DNA of 64,000 nt, taken from positions 16,706,992 through 16,770,991 of the forward strand of contig OX326958.1 of NCBI GenBank assembly GCA_946800325.1. Reading direction: 5' to 3'. Under the pieces are notes generated by a model. It made no database searches. It was not told the origin of the DNA and worked only from the letters and a program-made list of their open reading frames with translations. The translations under genes were made by a program, and so were the position numbers. Source of the DNA: Luzula sylvatica. Its lineage: Eukaryota; Streptophyta; Magnoliopsida; Poales; Juncaceae. Below are positions 22,417-32,764 of this stretch, one piece after another (position 1 is the stretch's first letter; the number at the start of each line of letters is the position of its first letter).

Positions 22417-22650
22417 GGAGAGTATTATGATAGATCCATTTTCTTATCATGGGCTCATTTTTTTTTAAAAAAAAAAATTCGAATATTTGTGAAATAATGT
22501 TAATTTTTGTAAGATTCTAGTGTATATTTATCATTTAATTTTATTCAAAATATAAATTTTGTAGAATTAATTAATAAATAGCTAAAATTCTTAAAATAAT
22601 TTTTTGAAAATGGGTCCATGATAAGAAAATAAGTCTATATAACACTCTCC
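22417..22650. mobile_element. MITE with GGAGAGT termini
   Basis: The left end is GGAGAGTATTATGATAGA, continuing to ATTTTCTTATCATGGGCTCA. The inverted right end is GGAGAGTGTTATATAGAC, continuing to ATTTTCTTATCATGGACCCA. The TIRs are about 45 bp. A copy in the duplicate block lies at 63500-63729. I found no convincing TSD. Confidence 0.65.
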
Positions 22651-23314
22651 TTAATATATTTGTATCAATGCATATTTTTATATTGTGCACAACTTATTGT
22701 AAAATTATTTTTATTTGGACACTTTTTTGTTGAGTTATAACTTGTGATATATCCTATTATTTTTTTTGATGTAGGTTGTTCATTTCATTGTTTAATCATA
22801 CTTTGTTGAATTAGGTTAACCTTTTCCTATTATTTTTATATATCCTTGTGATATATACTTGTGATATATCCTATTATTTTTATATCAAACGTTTGAATTT
22901 ATTTTCATACTGTTTGCACTAGCAATTCTTAAAAATGCAATCACATAACAAAAGTAGGAGTGCTAAATGCTAATACTAACAGATTTACGATAGGATATAC
23001 ATGAACCGTAAATTTAAATTATTAAAATATTTTTGCATATTTTTTGACAGATAAATCTAAAAATATTTATATGAACCGTAAAAATTCAATCACATATATC
23101 TAAAAATATTTATGTAATGCATATTTTTTGACAGATATTTTATTCATTCGAATCCACGCGAATGATACGTCCAACCTTTTCCTTTATGATATATTGATAT
23201 TTTGAAAGGATATACATGAACCGTAAATTTAAATTATTAAAATATTTTTGCCAAAACAACAGTCTCAAAGGAAAATACAAGAATGAAAAAAACAGAAACT
23301 ACAGAACTATTTAT

Positions 23315-24075
23315 TTAGAAAGAGCCACAAGTAAATTTGGTGAGTTTAGTGAAAACCCGAGCCACCTTCGATAAGAATCCCGAGGACCTTCTAGAAGGCA
23401 TGTGTGTTTGTTCGTAAGATCTCAGTTCAGTAGCTAAACATGAGCCAAATTTCAAATTATCTAGGATCAAAGTTTTTGCGCACCCCACATGAAATTGTGC
23501 CTTGCCATCCGTAGTAACATACCCCAAGTCTGCCATATTTCTCTTTATATCACGGCAATAATGACAATACTTTATCTTTTTAGAAAATTCTAGCACCGAG
23601 TCCTCGCCATTTTTGATGTAGCGCGGAAGATCCGCACAAAGAGGATGGAGATTGATATTGCAATTCGCATGAGTACAATGATACGAGTAGCCGTCGATAA
23701 AGTCATTACATACATTACAGAGAGTTGCTCTTGCTCTCGGCTTGTCTGTGAGAACTAAGTTGCAATATTTGAACTCTCGAGAGCGAAAGTACGTGCCGAA
23801 ATCTTGGGAGCATTCTGCGTGAATAAAGAAGTCGCATGGCTTGCAAATGTAGCCCAAGTTGCACCCGAATTCCCTGCACCCATCACATTCGAAATAGCCG
23901 AGGTCAGTTCGGTACTGAAGGACATGGTCGTGCTTCTCGTGAACCTTTAAAAACAAATTTGGAAGAAATTTTATTCGATTAGCAACTAATAGAATTCAAC
24001 TAATTTAGTGGCAGAGAAAAGTTTTACAATTACCTTAAATTGTTGCATACTCGGACTTGGAATAATCAGTGCCAT
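23315..24075 (-). CDS. DC1-B: two-exon DC1-domain protein
   Basis: Exon 1 is 24034-24075 (MALIIPSPSMQQFK) and exon 2 is 23315-23944. The 89-bp intron (23945-24033) has GTAATT...AAAG borders in phase 0. The spliced protein is 223 residues. Domain 1 has Cys34, Cys37, Cys48, Cys51, His56 and Cys59; domain 2 has Cys90, Cys93, Cys104, Cys109, His114 and Cys117. A half-domain has Cys141, Cys144, His166 and Cys169, and the C-terminus is basic (residues about 185-223). All expected ligands are present. The protein probably coordinates zinc; role and location are unknown, and no signal peptide or membrane segment is seen. DC1-B2 at 5229-6034 confirms the exon model. A CT tract lies in the leader. Confidence 0.85.
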
Positions 24076-24102
24076 TAGGTTGTGTTTTGGTTTGTGTTTG
24101 GG

Positions 24103-24104
<2 letters not shown>

Positions 24105-24152
<48 letters not shown>

Positions 24153-24204
24153 TTGATGAATTTAAGATCTGACTGTTATATTTATTTATGGAGGTATTTA
24201 TATA
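24105..24204 (-). promoter_or_regulatory. DC1-B leader CT tract and TATA-like box
   Basis: A (GA)22 run at 24105-24148 reads as CT on the gene strand. A TATA-like TATATAAATA lies at 24195-24204, about 120 bases before the ATG, which would put the start of transcription just upstream of the CT tract. CT-rich leaders are common in plant genes. The same arrangement precedes DC1-B2. Inference from position only. Confidence 0.5.
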
Positions 24205-24214
24205 TGGAGATTGA

Positions 24215-25371
24215 AACAAGTTGAGTAGTTACAAAATAAAAAGATCCGACTGTTCATTCGGAAAAAGAAAAGATACGACCCCTTAATTAATGTTTTTACA
24301 GTGAAAAGATACGATCCAGTTCAATGGATTTTGAAGGCTACTGTTCATTCGGAAAAAGAAAAAAAATGGACGCTTAACCCTATCCGGACTTGAAATAGAC
24401 GCTTAACTAAGAATAAATATTTTGAAGGCGACTTTTCATCAGAACCAAAAAAACACCGCACAACCTCCTCTTCCCTCGTCTCGCACACAAAAAAATACCG
24501 CACTGTCGAGAAGCACAGATTCGAAGGCGATTACAAAGCGATTGCAGCCCATTTTCAAGGCCAGTACGTGAGATTTCATTTTTTTTGTAGATTACGAGTT
24601 TTTTCCGAGTTTATTTCGTGTTGTGCTGCTATTACGAGCCCCAAATCTCTCACATATTAACCCTAGCCCACCGTTCGACCCAATTTTCAGTCCGAAGCTT
24701 GGTATGTTTATTTCGTGTTTTTTCTTTTGCGGGATTGAATGGATCGTTCTTGTCAGTATTTGATAGAATGTAGTTTTAAAGATTTTTTAGTTATTTATAG
24801 ATCACGCCTATTATGTGTTTGATGAAATTCCTACTCATAGTTTTGACAGAAAACGAGTATACATGCTAAATAAATATATATTATAACGCATTTATGAGAA
24901 TTTGTTGAAGAAATTTACACGATGACTAGATTCATTCCAAATATGTGTTAGAAATTTGAACTTTTGGAGACAATTTGTTTTTGAAAATTTGAAATCAAAG
25001 ATTTTTTTTTTCTGCTTAAGAAGAAAATGTGAGGACAATGCCTTTGCTGTTAAACAGCACGGTTTCATTCCAGCTCTACAAAAGTACTTAACCAAATTTT
25101 TGCGTAGGCCCCTTTCGACCGAAATTTCTGGCCCTTCTTTAACAAATAATCTTTGTTTTCCTAAACTAAAAACCCTCATTGATGAAGGGTATTTTGGTAA
25201 ATTAAAGGTATTTTTACATTGACCGAAATTTCTGGCCCTTCTTTATCCCCTTTCGTATGTACAAATTTAAATTGAAAGATTGAAGTGACTCTTGTGCATT
25301 TTTATTTCGTATATATCCTTAAAATATCGTATTTCAGTTTATGCCATTTTTTCGTTTCTTCTTTCGTTTAG
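24215..25371. other. DC1-B upstream block, then spacer leading to ARP2 exons
   Basis: Positions 24215-24340 match 6150-6310 and 9156-9360. Positions 24430-24600 are GC-richer and resemble a plant leader sequence. A plus frame at 24956-25222 encodes NAFAVKQHGFIPALQKYL, which has an armadillo/HEAT-like flavour, but I cannot place it. A 23-base phrase starting GACCGAAATTTCTGGC occurs twice (25117 and 25221). Confidence 0.35.
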
Positions 25372-25820
25372 GCATGCTATGAATAAATCTGCAGATTTGG
25401 AAACAGCGAGGCATGTAAAAGAGAAGTTATGTTACTTGTGGTGAGTATTTCAGTTTTTTTCAGTATTTACGATTATGACCCTGGGATATTTATGATTATA
25501 TCATTTAATTTTCAGCTATAATTGTGGGCGCGAATATGAAGTAGGACTTGGAGCAACCATTACGAGGTGAGTATTTCATTTTTTCAGTATTTACGATTTT
25601 GCCCCTGAAATATTTATACTTATATCATTTATTTTTCAGCTACGATTTTCGGTGCGAATATGAAGTAGGACTCGGAACCCCCATTTTGTGGTGAGTATTT
25701 CAGTTTTTTTTCCGTATTTACGATTTTGCCCCTGAAATATTTATGGTTATATCATTTATGTTTCAGCTATGATTGTCGACTTCAAATATGAATTAGGACT
25801 AGGAAACCACCATTTGTAGA
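25372..25820 (+). pseudogene. ARP2: ARP2 exon fragments with a triplicated 51-bp exon
   Basis: Exon 25372-25440, after a pyrimidine tract and AG, reads HAMNKSADLETARHVKEK then LCYL and is followed by GTGAGT. It matches the plant actin-related protein 2 region around AMNKTADFETVREIKEK. The next exon, 25516-25566 (YNCGREYEVGLGATIT), matches ARP2 YDYKREYQLGLETTIL. It recurs at 25640-25690 and from 25767, each preceded by TTTTCAG; the first two copies end in GTGAGT, with a period of 124-127 bp. All exon lengths keep frame, but the third copy runs to a stop and no other ARP2 exon is present. ARP2 is a subunit of the ARP2/3 actin-nucleating complex; this scrap cannot make it. Assigned from remembered ARP2 sequence, not a search. 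Confidence 0.7.
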
Positions 25821-26975
25821 AAGTAGACATTGAGACGTCATGATTAAGAAAAGTTATTTTCTGCAACTTTCTTTATCTAGACATCATTTGTGTTTTGGTA
25901 AATAGAAAATAAGTTTGGATATAAATTTGGTGCTATTACCATATTGTTTTTTTTTATTAACTGCTATTACCATATTGTAGAATGATGGAACTTTTTAATT
26001 TACATTGTTTAAGTAACATGATTATCTGTTTTTTGTAGAATAATGCAAAATAAAACTAAAGTATTCGTGGCTCTGTTAACAATTTTTAATTATTTATTAT
26101 CTATATAGTGTAGAATAAATTATTGCAAAATATAGTTATTAAGTATTTGTGGCCCTATTATCTTTAGTTGAGTTACAATTTCATTCAAGCAAAAAAGTGT
26201 GCATTATGCATTGTTATTAGAAATAAATACATGTGCTATTAAAATAAATACATGTGATGTTATTAAGAGATAAATGTAATTATTTATTTTAATGATCATT
26301 CATATATGAAGTATACAAACACATACCAATGGCGCACTAAAAACATGAAAGAGAACAAAAAACATGAAAGAGAACAAGAGAAACCATTGGTTATTTGGTT
26401 TGAAACATTATTACGTGTCCACTTTTTGTTACATGAGCTAGGCTATGGTTTATATTTTATAGTAGATTCTTTAGTTGTGAGATAATTATAAAAAGAGAGT
26501 TTATGTATATAATTGGAAATATCAGGATAATTTTTTATGAACCTGGAATCAATTTTTACCACGTACTCACTTTTTGTTAATGTAATTTTCTACACTTACA
26601 TAATCAATAATTCAATATACTTTTCATTATCATCTTATATCACTAAATATCTGATGAATATTTGGATATTCGTGTTAGAAGCCAGAAGTGAAGCGAGAAT
26701 AACAATATCGAATAGGAAAACCAACAACTTGATAAACAAATTTCCATGTAGCAATGGCGAATATCAAACACTAATTTACAAACTGCAAAACGAAATTTCA
26801 TCATCACCAAAGATAATAACAATACTATCCGCAACATCCGAGCTATAAAAATCAAACTATCTACAGAAATTTCATCATCATCAAAAAATTACCACACTTC
26901 TATTTACACAACGCAAACTCGGGTTATAATCAGAATTACTGCTAAAATAATCAAACAATCTAAAAACTAACATTA
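25821..26975. repeat. Spacer between ARP2 scrap and DC1-D1; near-identical copy at 57511-58612
   Basis: By eye the two copies differ at only a few percent of positions plus small indels. The words CATGAAAGAGAACAAAAAAC and GGCGAATATCAAACACTAA occur in both. The small frames at 26537-26855 are not conserved as coding. This is mostly the 3' flank of DC1-D1. Confidence 0.75.
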
Positions 26976-27680
26976 TCATTTGCCAGATAACAATCTCGGC
27001 TTAATAGCTCGGTACCTCACCCCCAACGCTGACGCAATGAACGAAACAAAACGAATTTTAAATCGTTTCCATAATCCATTGTGGACTTCTTTGGCCTTTT
27101 GGTCCAGACGGACGACCGGCAGTCCACTGTTTCGGGTATGCTGGTACGGTATTTGATCTTCTCCCTGCGACGTCAAGAGTTTCCAAACACACTTGACGTG
27201 GAGTTCCACATCTGGGGATACGTACGCCCACAACCCTTTTCCACGAGATTTCGCGTCTTTGCAATTGAAGCAATTTATGTACTTGGATCGTTTTAATTCC
27301 AATACAGCATATCCCCGATTCGTTTGGATAAAAGTGGGTAAATTTGCACATGTAGGGTGCACATGTACCTTGCAGGACCGGTCGGTACACTGGTATGCAT
27401 AACCAATTATCGTACCGCCACAAACCTCACAATCTTTAGGCAATGACGTGGAAGAAGTTAATAATTGAAACTTACACGGAAACCATTTCGAGGTGATGGC
27501 TTTCGACTCGAGGGGTTTGAAGCACTCGTCATGCCACACGAAATCGCAACGTCGACAAATATGACCAAAATCAAATCCAGTCAACTTGCAACCTTCACAC
27601 TCAAATGGACCCAAATTTTTCTCGTATTTGACAGAATGCTCGTGAAGATCGACAATCTTCTTTTTGCCGAACGTCGGCAT
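26976..27680 (-). CDS. DC1-D1: single-coding-exon DC1-domain protein
   Basis: The protein has 234 residues from ATG 27680. Domain 1 has Cys28, Cys31, Cys42, Cys45, His50 and Cys53, preceded by His15. Domain 2 has Cys84, Cys87, Cys98, Cys103, His108 and Cys111. A half-domain has Cys137, Cys140, His161 and Cys164. The C-terminus is basic (WKRFKIRFVSFIASALGVR). All domain spacings fit the DC1 family, whose members are zinc-binding, mostly without known reaction, and sometimes linked to defence or hormone responses. AG of a leader intron ends two bases before the ATG; a donor at 27985-27986 would give an intron of about 304 bp. DC1-D2 is its duplicate, roughly 60% identical in protein although the flanks are almost the same. 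Confidence 0.88.
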   Translation of the reverse strand: MPTFGKKKIVDLHEHSVKYEKNLGPFECEGCKLTGFDFGHICRRCDFVWHDECFKPLESKAITSKWFPCKFQLLTSSTSLPKDCEVCGGTIIGYAYQCTDRSCKVHVHPTCANLPTFIQTNRGYAVLELKRSKYINCFNCKDAKSRGKGLWAYVSPDVELHVKCVWKLLTSQGEDQIPYQHTRNSGLPVVRLDQKAKEVHNGLWKRFKIRFVSFIASALGVRYRAIKPRLLSGK

Positions 27681-27682
27681 AT

Positions 27683-28440
27683 CTAAATATTACAAAATAA
27701 AAAAAAACAGTAAATAAGAGATTATAAAATTAAATGGGACATTAATTCTACTTATGGGTACAGAGAATTCAATCAAAAACCAAACTTCAGTGAATATAAT
27801 GGGATCAGAAAAGTACCTTTCTAAGGTAGTGGAATAGCCCAATTTCTACAATTTCAGTGCTGGATTCAACCGCCAAAGCTGTAATATAGATGATATCAAA
27901 AGCTTCAATCAATTTGAGTGATATTTTTCAACATGAGAAAAACCAAAAAAGACAATTTCGCCAAAAATAAACGATTCTAAAGTTACCTTAATTTGAGAGA
28001 AAAAACCTTTAAGATCGATTAATTCTTCAAAAGTGGACGAGAGGCAGTTAATTTCTGAAGAGAGAGGGGGAGAAGGACTTGAGAGGGAAGCCCTCAATTT
28101 CTTAAAAAAGAAAATGAAGAAGTGGGCGGTTCCAAGAAAAGGAGGGACATGTGAAGGGAATTTTTTAGAAAGAACCCTTAGTTTTACTCAATTCGTCAAT
28201 AATTAATTTCAACAAAAATAATTTTCTATACTAACAAATATCATTATACATATTTATAAGTAATTTAGAAAATATACAAGGTATAAAGAAAAGTCTGGCC
28301 CATCAGACTTTGTGGAATTTGAGCTGAACTGGAATATATGGGTCTAGTTCCTACTTATCTAACATTCAAACTATAATAATGGATTTTTTTTATCAAACAT
28401 TTATCATATTTTAAAAAAATATCATAATTATTATTTCAAA
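27683..28440 (-). promoter_or_regulatory. Leader intron, leader exon and promoter of DC1-D1 (block P copy 1)
   Basis: On the gene strand a leader exon containing CTCTCTTCAGAAATTAACTG ends at a donor AAG/GTAACT (27985-27987), and the intron runs to TTTAG just before the ATG. An upstream ATG at 28097 opens a frame of 37 codons in the leader exon and would not be in frame with the DC1 ATG, so it is a possible upstream ORF. The block recurs without a gene at 28915-29450, 56690-57195, 59680-60360 and in part at 53910-56200. Confidence 0.5.
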
Positions 28441-29555
28441 CAAACAAAATACTCAATTTTCCAATTTTTCTCAAAAAACAATAATTCCACAATTGAAGAC
28501 TACACAAGAATATTTTTATTTATTCAAAATATTCACAAAATGAAAAAATTAGGTCAAACGTTTTCAAAAAATTGCAAAAGTAATATCTGCAAAATATTTA
28601 ATTTTGATATTGTCCTGAAAAACTTCGTAATCGAAAACTACCAAAGACGAATATTTATTTTCTCCTAAAATTCTTCAAAAATACAAAAATGATGTCTAAT
28701 TAACACCTTTAAATACTCTCTCTTTCTCTCTAAAGTACATGTCCATATACACTACCGAAATTTCAAGGTATTCTTTTGCGAATATCAGGTCTAGATGATT
28801 TTTGTGATTTTGGATTTCGAGTTTCTATAAAGGGGATTAGTCGACGCTTAATTTTGGATAATTCATAGCGATTGATTTGGTGCTATTGTTGGATACTTTT
28901 CATGTATCACACATTCGGGTGATATTTTTCAACATGAGAAAAAACCAAAAAAGAGAATTTCGCCAAAAATCAGCGATTCTAAAGTTACCAGAATTTGAGA
29001 TGAACTTTTTTTAGGATCGATTCTATAGTTACCTGAATTTGAAATGAATTTGAGGAGAGACGGTTAATTTCTGAAGAGAGGGGGGAGAAGGAGTTGAGAG
29101 GGAAGCCCTCAATTTCTTAAAAAAGAAAATAAAGGAAAATAAAGGAGTGGGCGGTTCCAAGAAAAGGAGGGAAATGTGAAGGGAATTTTTTAAAAAGAAC
29201 CCTAAGTTTTACTCAATTCTTCAATAATTAATTTCAACAAAATAATTTTCTATACTAACAAATATCATTATACATATTTATAAGTAATTTAGAAAATATA
29301 CAAGGTATAAAGAAAAGTCTGGCCCATCAGACTTCGTGGAATTTGAGAGGAACTGGAAAATATGGGTCTAGTTCCTACTTATCTAACATTCAAACTATAA
29401 TTATAATGGCTTTTTTTTTATCAAACATTTATCATATTTTAAGATAACTTCGTGAATTTTAGATATTACACACCAGTGGTGAACAAGATCAACATTATTC
29501 GCACCCATACGAGAAAATATTATAAGATAACTTGTGACTGGCACTATTGATTATA
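28441..29555. repeat. Block P extension and truncated P copy 2
   Basis: Positions 28500-28900 match 55420-55900 and 60430-60860. At about 28910 the sequence leaves that alignment (CACACAT) and jumps to a second copy of the DC1-D leader/promoter (28915-29450) that ends before any coding sequence. No gene is present. Confidence 0.65.
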
Positions 29556-29570
29556 AAAATTGAGCATGTT

Positions 29571-30682
29571 TTTTTTTTTGAAAAACTAAAGAGGCGAAGC
29601 CTCTTTTAATATATTAAAGCAGAGTTTAATACATTGGTACGATTTTACATGATAAATGTAAAAAAGTAGTTTCGCAAAAATAAATTATAATTGCAAAAGT
29701 AAGATACATGCCGAGAGATGATGCTTTCGGCTATCCTTAGACGAACGCAACATCTCTCTGCCCTCGGTTTGCCACGCGAGCTCTGATTGTCATCGAAGCT
29801 GTCACCGTCGCTGTCGCGGCCCGTCGCTCTCGGACTCGCCCCTAGACTCGCCCCCGACTCGGCCGTCGCTCTCGGCCTCGCCCTAGACTCGCCCCAGACT
29901 CGTCCCAGTCTCGCCCCATACTCGGCTCCAGCCTCGCGTTTTTTCGATTTTCCTTTTTCCTTTCCCGCTTTTTCCTTTCGTCGCCCTTTTGCCTACACCC
30001 CAAATCGGCCCGAGTTTTTGCTCTTCGAGGAGCTCCAAAATCGCCTCGATGGCGGCTAGGGTTTCGCCCCGTCGTCGTCAGTCGCTGTGGCCAGTTGGCG
30101 CCCCCTTCCTCCCGTCGCCAGTCAGCACCTGTCTCCAGTCGCCAGTCGGCACCAGTCGGCGCCCCTACCAGTCGCCTCCAGTCGCCTCCAGTCGCCTCCA
30201 GTCCAGTCGCCTCCAGTCCAGTCGCCTCCAGTCGGCAGTCGGCGCCAGTCGCCAGTCGGCAGTCGGCGCCAGTCGCCAGTCGGTGCCCCAGTCGGCGTCG
30301 GTTTGCCTCCAGTCGCCTCCTCGCCCTCACAGTCGCCTGGCGATCGCCCTCGGTTCACCCTCGATTCGCCGCCGTCGGACGCCGACGCCTCGCCTCCAGA
30401 GTCGCCTCGCCTCCAGAGTCGCCTCCAGAGTCGCCTCCAGAAACCCTAGGTCGCCCTCCGCCTCGCCTCCAGAGTCGCCTGGCGTTTGCCTCGCGAAACC
30501 CTAGCCGCCAGCGCTCTCTCGCGAAACCCTAGCCTCGCCTCCAGAGTCGCCTGGCGAGTCGCCTCGCGAGCTCTCTCGCGAAACCCTCAACTTGTTTGAG
30601 ACCAGGAATCTTTCACTTGAAGAGAACTTAAAAACACAGAAGAGTAGTAAATTTGAAAAAAAAGGCTGCAACTCAAAAAACC
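29571..30682 (-). mobile_element. LINE-like retroposon with GC-rich 5' part
   Basis: Flanked by AAAATTGAGCATGTT (29556-29570 and 30683-30697), a 15-bp TSD. A T run at 29571-29579 marks the A tail on the minus strand. Next to it is the hairpin AGAGGCTTCGCCTCT (minus strand), as at the 3' end of the element at 8365-9083. The site at about 44793-44860 lacks the insert. The body at 29760-30590 is very GC-rich for this window and dominated by CAGTCGCCTC-type minisatellite. No reverse transcriptase is encoded, so it is either a non-autonomous element or an internally deleted LINE. Confidence 0.7.
30110..30590. repeat. CAGTCGCCTC / CCAGAGTCGCCT minisatellite
   Basis: Units of about 10 bp (CAGTCGCCTC, CAGTCGGCGC, CCAGAGTCGCCT) repeat across nearly 500 bp with GCGAAACCCTAG words at the right. 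All the long overlapping frames here (up to 171 codons, both strands) are translations of the repeat and change frame without penalty, so I treat none as a gene. Confidence 0.85.
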
Positions 30683-30697
30683 AAAATTGAGCATGTT

Positions 30698-32245
30698 ATA
30701 AGATACAAAACATCATGTTTAACAAATACAGTAAAAACATCTTTGCATGAATCATAAAATTGGTATGACTAACAACTATTGTTCAACAGAAAATACACTT
30801 TCTGAAACTTGAAACTGTGTGCAACTATTCACTAATCCTTAACAACTATTGTTCAACAGAAAATAGATCTCCACGAAAGTTGAATATACTATATTATATA
30901 GAGTAGTGATGTACATCCCCCCAAACTATAATGTATCCGACCCTATTTGGCATAGCTTAATTGGAGTTCTGATGTAAAATTTATGACAATTTTACTGATT
31001 GTGTGTAAAATCGTGACATCTTTTCGCTATTTTATTAATACGAAAATAATAAACCGTTCAATTGAAAAGACTTAGATGACTAAAGTGATGAATAATCTAA
31101 TTTTCTATCCGACCTAATTTGGTCTAGTAAATTGAAATTTATTTTTTTACATTTGTAGCAATTTGGCCATGTGTTTCTTCCGAAATGTTGTGATTTGTTC
31201 ATAAACATTGAATGTTTGTCTTATTATTTTTTTAATACATGTCTTTCGGAAAACACTGAATCGTGATATTAGGTTTACAAGATAGTGTGAAGAGCAAAAT
31301 ATAATTGGGTTTTAGATTTTACAACAAAATTACGGTCTATATTAGATTTTACAAGATAGTGTGAAGAACAACACTAGGAATATCAAAATTTCAAAATAAT
31401 TATTTTGATATTTTCGAAAGTTCAAAATATTCTTATACATGAACCGTACATTTAAAATATTAAAATATTTTTTTCAAAACAGCACTAGGAATATCTCTTT
31501 CAAAAGAAAAAAACAGGAATAAAAAACTACCAAACTATTTATTTTAACAAAAAGCATTCTCATAATATAGCTCCGTTGATAATATCATGTCATCTTAAGC
31601 ATTTTGCCTAACATCATTTTTTTTTGAAGCTAGCCTAACATCATTTTGCTAATGTAAATACGAAATATAATTAGTGCATTACGTGCTGATAATATTAGCA
31701 AATGGTAATATGATTATTGCATAAAACATTGTATTCCGAATCGAAATCGACAATAAATTTAGTCAATTTTACAACACAAATGGTATAAACGATGAAAATA
31801 TTAATTCCATTTCCACCCAAAACGAGAAAGACGTGCCTCTTTAGTACAACGCAAAATAAAAATTCTCAACATAACACAAACGAAAGGAAACATATCTCTC
31901 ATGTTGGTTTCGCATTGTACATCACATTACATTTTTCTTTTTTTCTTTGAATTAGATGCTACATACAAATGAAAATTTAGAAACATCCACAACTAAATTT
32001 AGTCAGTTTAGTGAAAACCCGAGCCATTTTCGATAAGAATCCTGACAACCTTCTAGAAGGCACGTGTGTTTCTTCGATAATAACTAGATGCGCATTCCTA
32101 GACTGTCACTTCAAACTATTTTAAATCATCCGTCAAACCGAATACAACATGCAATTGGTGCGGCAAGAGAATACAACGATATGTTTATTGTTGCGTAGAC
32201 ACAAATTGTACATGCTGTTTACATTCGTCGTGTGCTTGACTGCCT
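30698..32245. repeat. Block R copy 2
   Basis: From about 30940 it aligns with 16600-17955, including the word GATAATATCATGTCATCTTA and the oligo-A TTTCCACCCAAAACGAGAAAG stretch in the same order. Positions 30770-30900 match 56340-56430 and 61605-61700. It ends with a chimeric DC1 scrap (31980-32245). Confidence 0.7.
31980..32245. pseudogene. Chimeric DC1 scrap, R copy 2
   Basis: Antisense DC1-B-type C-terminal sequence (31983-32090) is joined to sense DC1-A-type domain 2 (32091-32245, CGKRIQRYVYCCVDTNCTCC in one frame). Stops interrupt the sense part and it ends abruptly in an AT-repeat. Confidence 0.75.
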
Positions 32246-32249
32246 AATA

Positions 32250-32385
32250 ATATATATATAATAATAAATAATAATATTTGTATATAATAATATATATAAT
32301 AATAAATAATAATATATATAATAATATATAATAATATATAATAATAAATAATAATGGTAATAATATTAATATAATAAATATATTG
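32250..32385. repeat. ATA/TAATA low-complexity tract
   Basis: Almost pure AT in TATATAATAATAAATAAT phrases, located between the R block and the CACTA end. Confidence 0.85.
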
Positions 32386-32764
32386 CTTATTGGTACAGGT
32401 CGTCCCATTACTCTGGCCGTCCTAACAGATTATAGGGACAGGCCGTCCCAAAACACGTTACTTATTGGTACACGCGGTCCCAAAACACGTGGCCGTCCCA
32501 ACAAGTATAGGGACATGCCGTTTCAAAACAATTATCAGTGTACTTGTCCTGTGCGTTTGTCACATCATGCATCCATAGGGACTTTCCGTCCCAAAAAAAA
32601 ATCGTCCCAACAAATTTTTTGGGATGGCCCGTCCCAGTTCAGTACGCCCCTGTTTGGGACGGTGTGTTTGGGACGGCGCACCGTCCCAAAAAGTTTATTG
32701 GGACGGTTTAGAGGCTTATTGGGACGGTTTTACCCCGTCCCAATAAGACATAAATGTTGTAGTG
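32386..32764. mobile_element. CACTA-type transposon end (truncated)
   Basis: The right edge is ...AACATTTGTAGTG-like (TGTTGTAGTG, inverted CACTACAACA), the terminal signature of plant CACTA elements. Inward there are about a dozen GGGACGG/CCGTCCC words in both orientations, matching the subterminal repeats of that superfamily. No opposite end was found, so only one end remains. The 136-codon frame across it is a translation of these repeats. Confidence 0.6.

Noticed and set aside
27058..27423. Long frames on both strands inside DC1-D1 and DC1-D2
   Set aside because: They are shadows of the DC1 coding frames; only the minus frame with conserved Cys/His spacing is conserved between the paralogues.
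29787..30532. Five overlapping GC-rich frames of 78-171 codons on both strands
   Set aside because: All read through the CAGTCGCCTC minisatellite; frame can be changed freely and no domain is visible.
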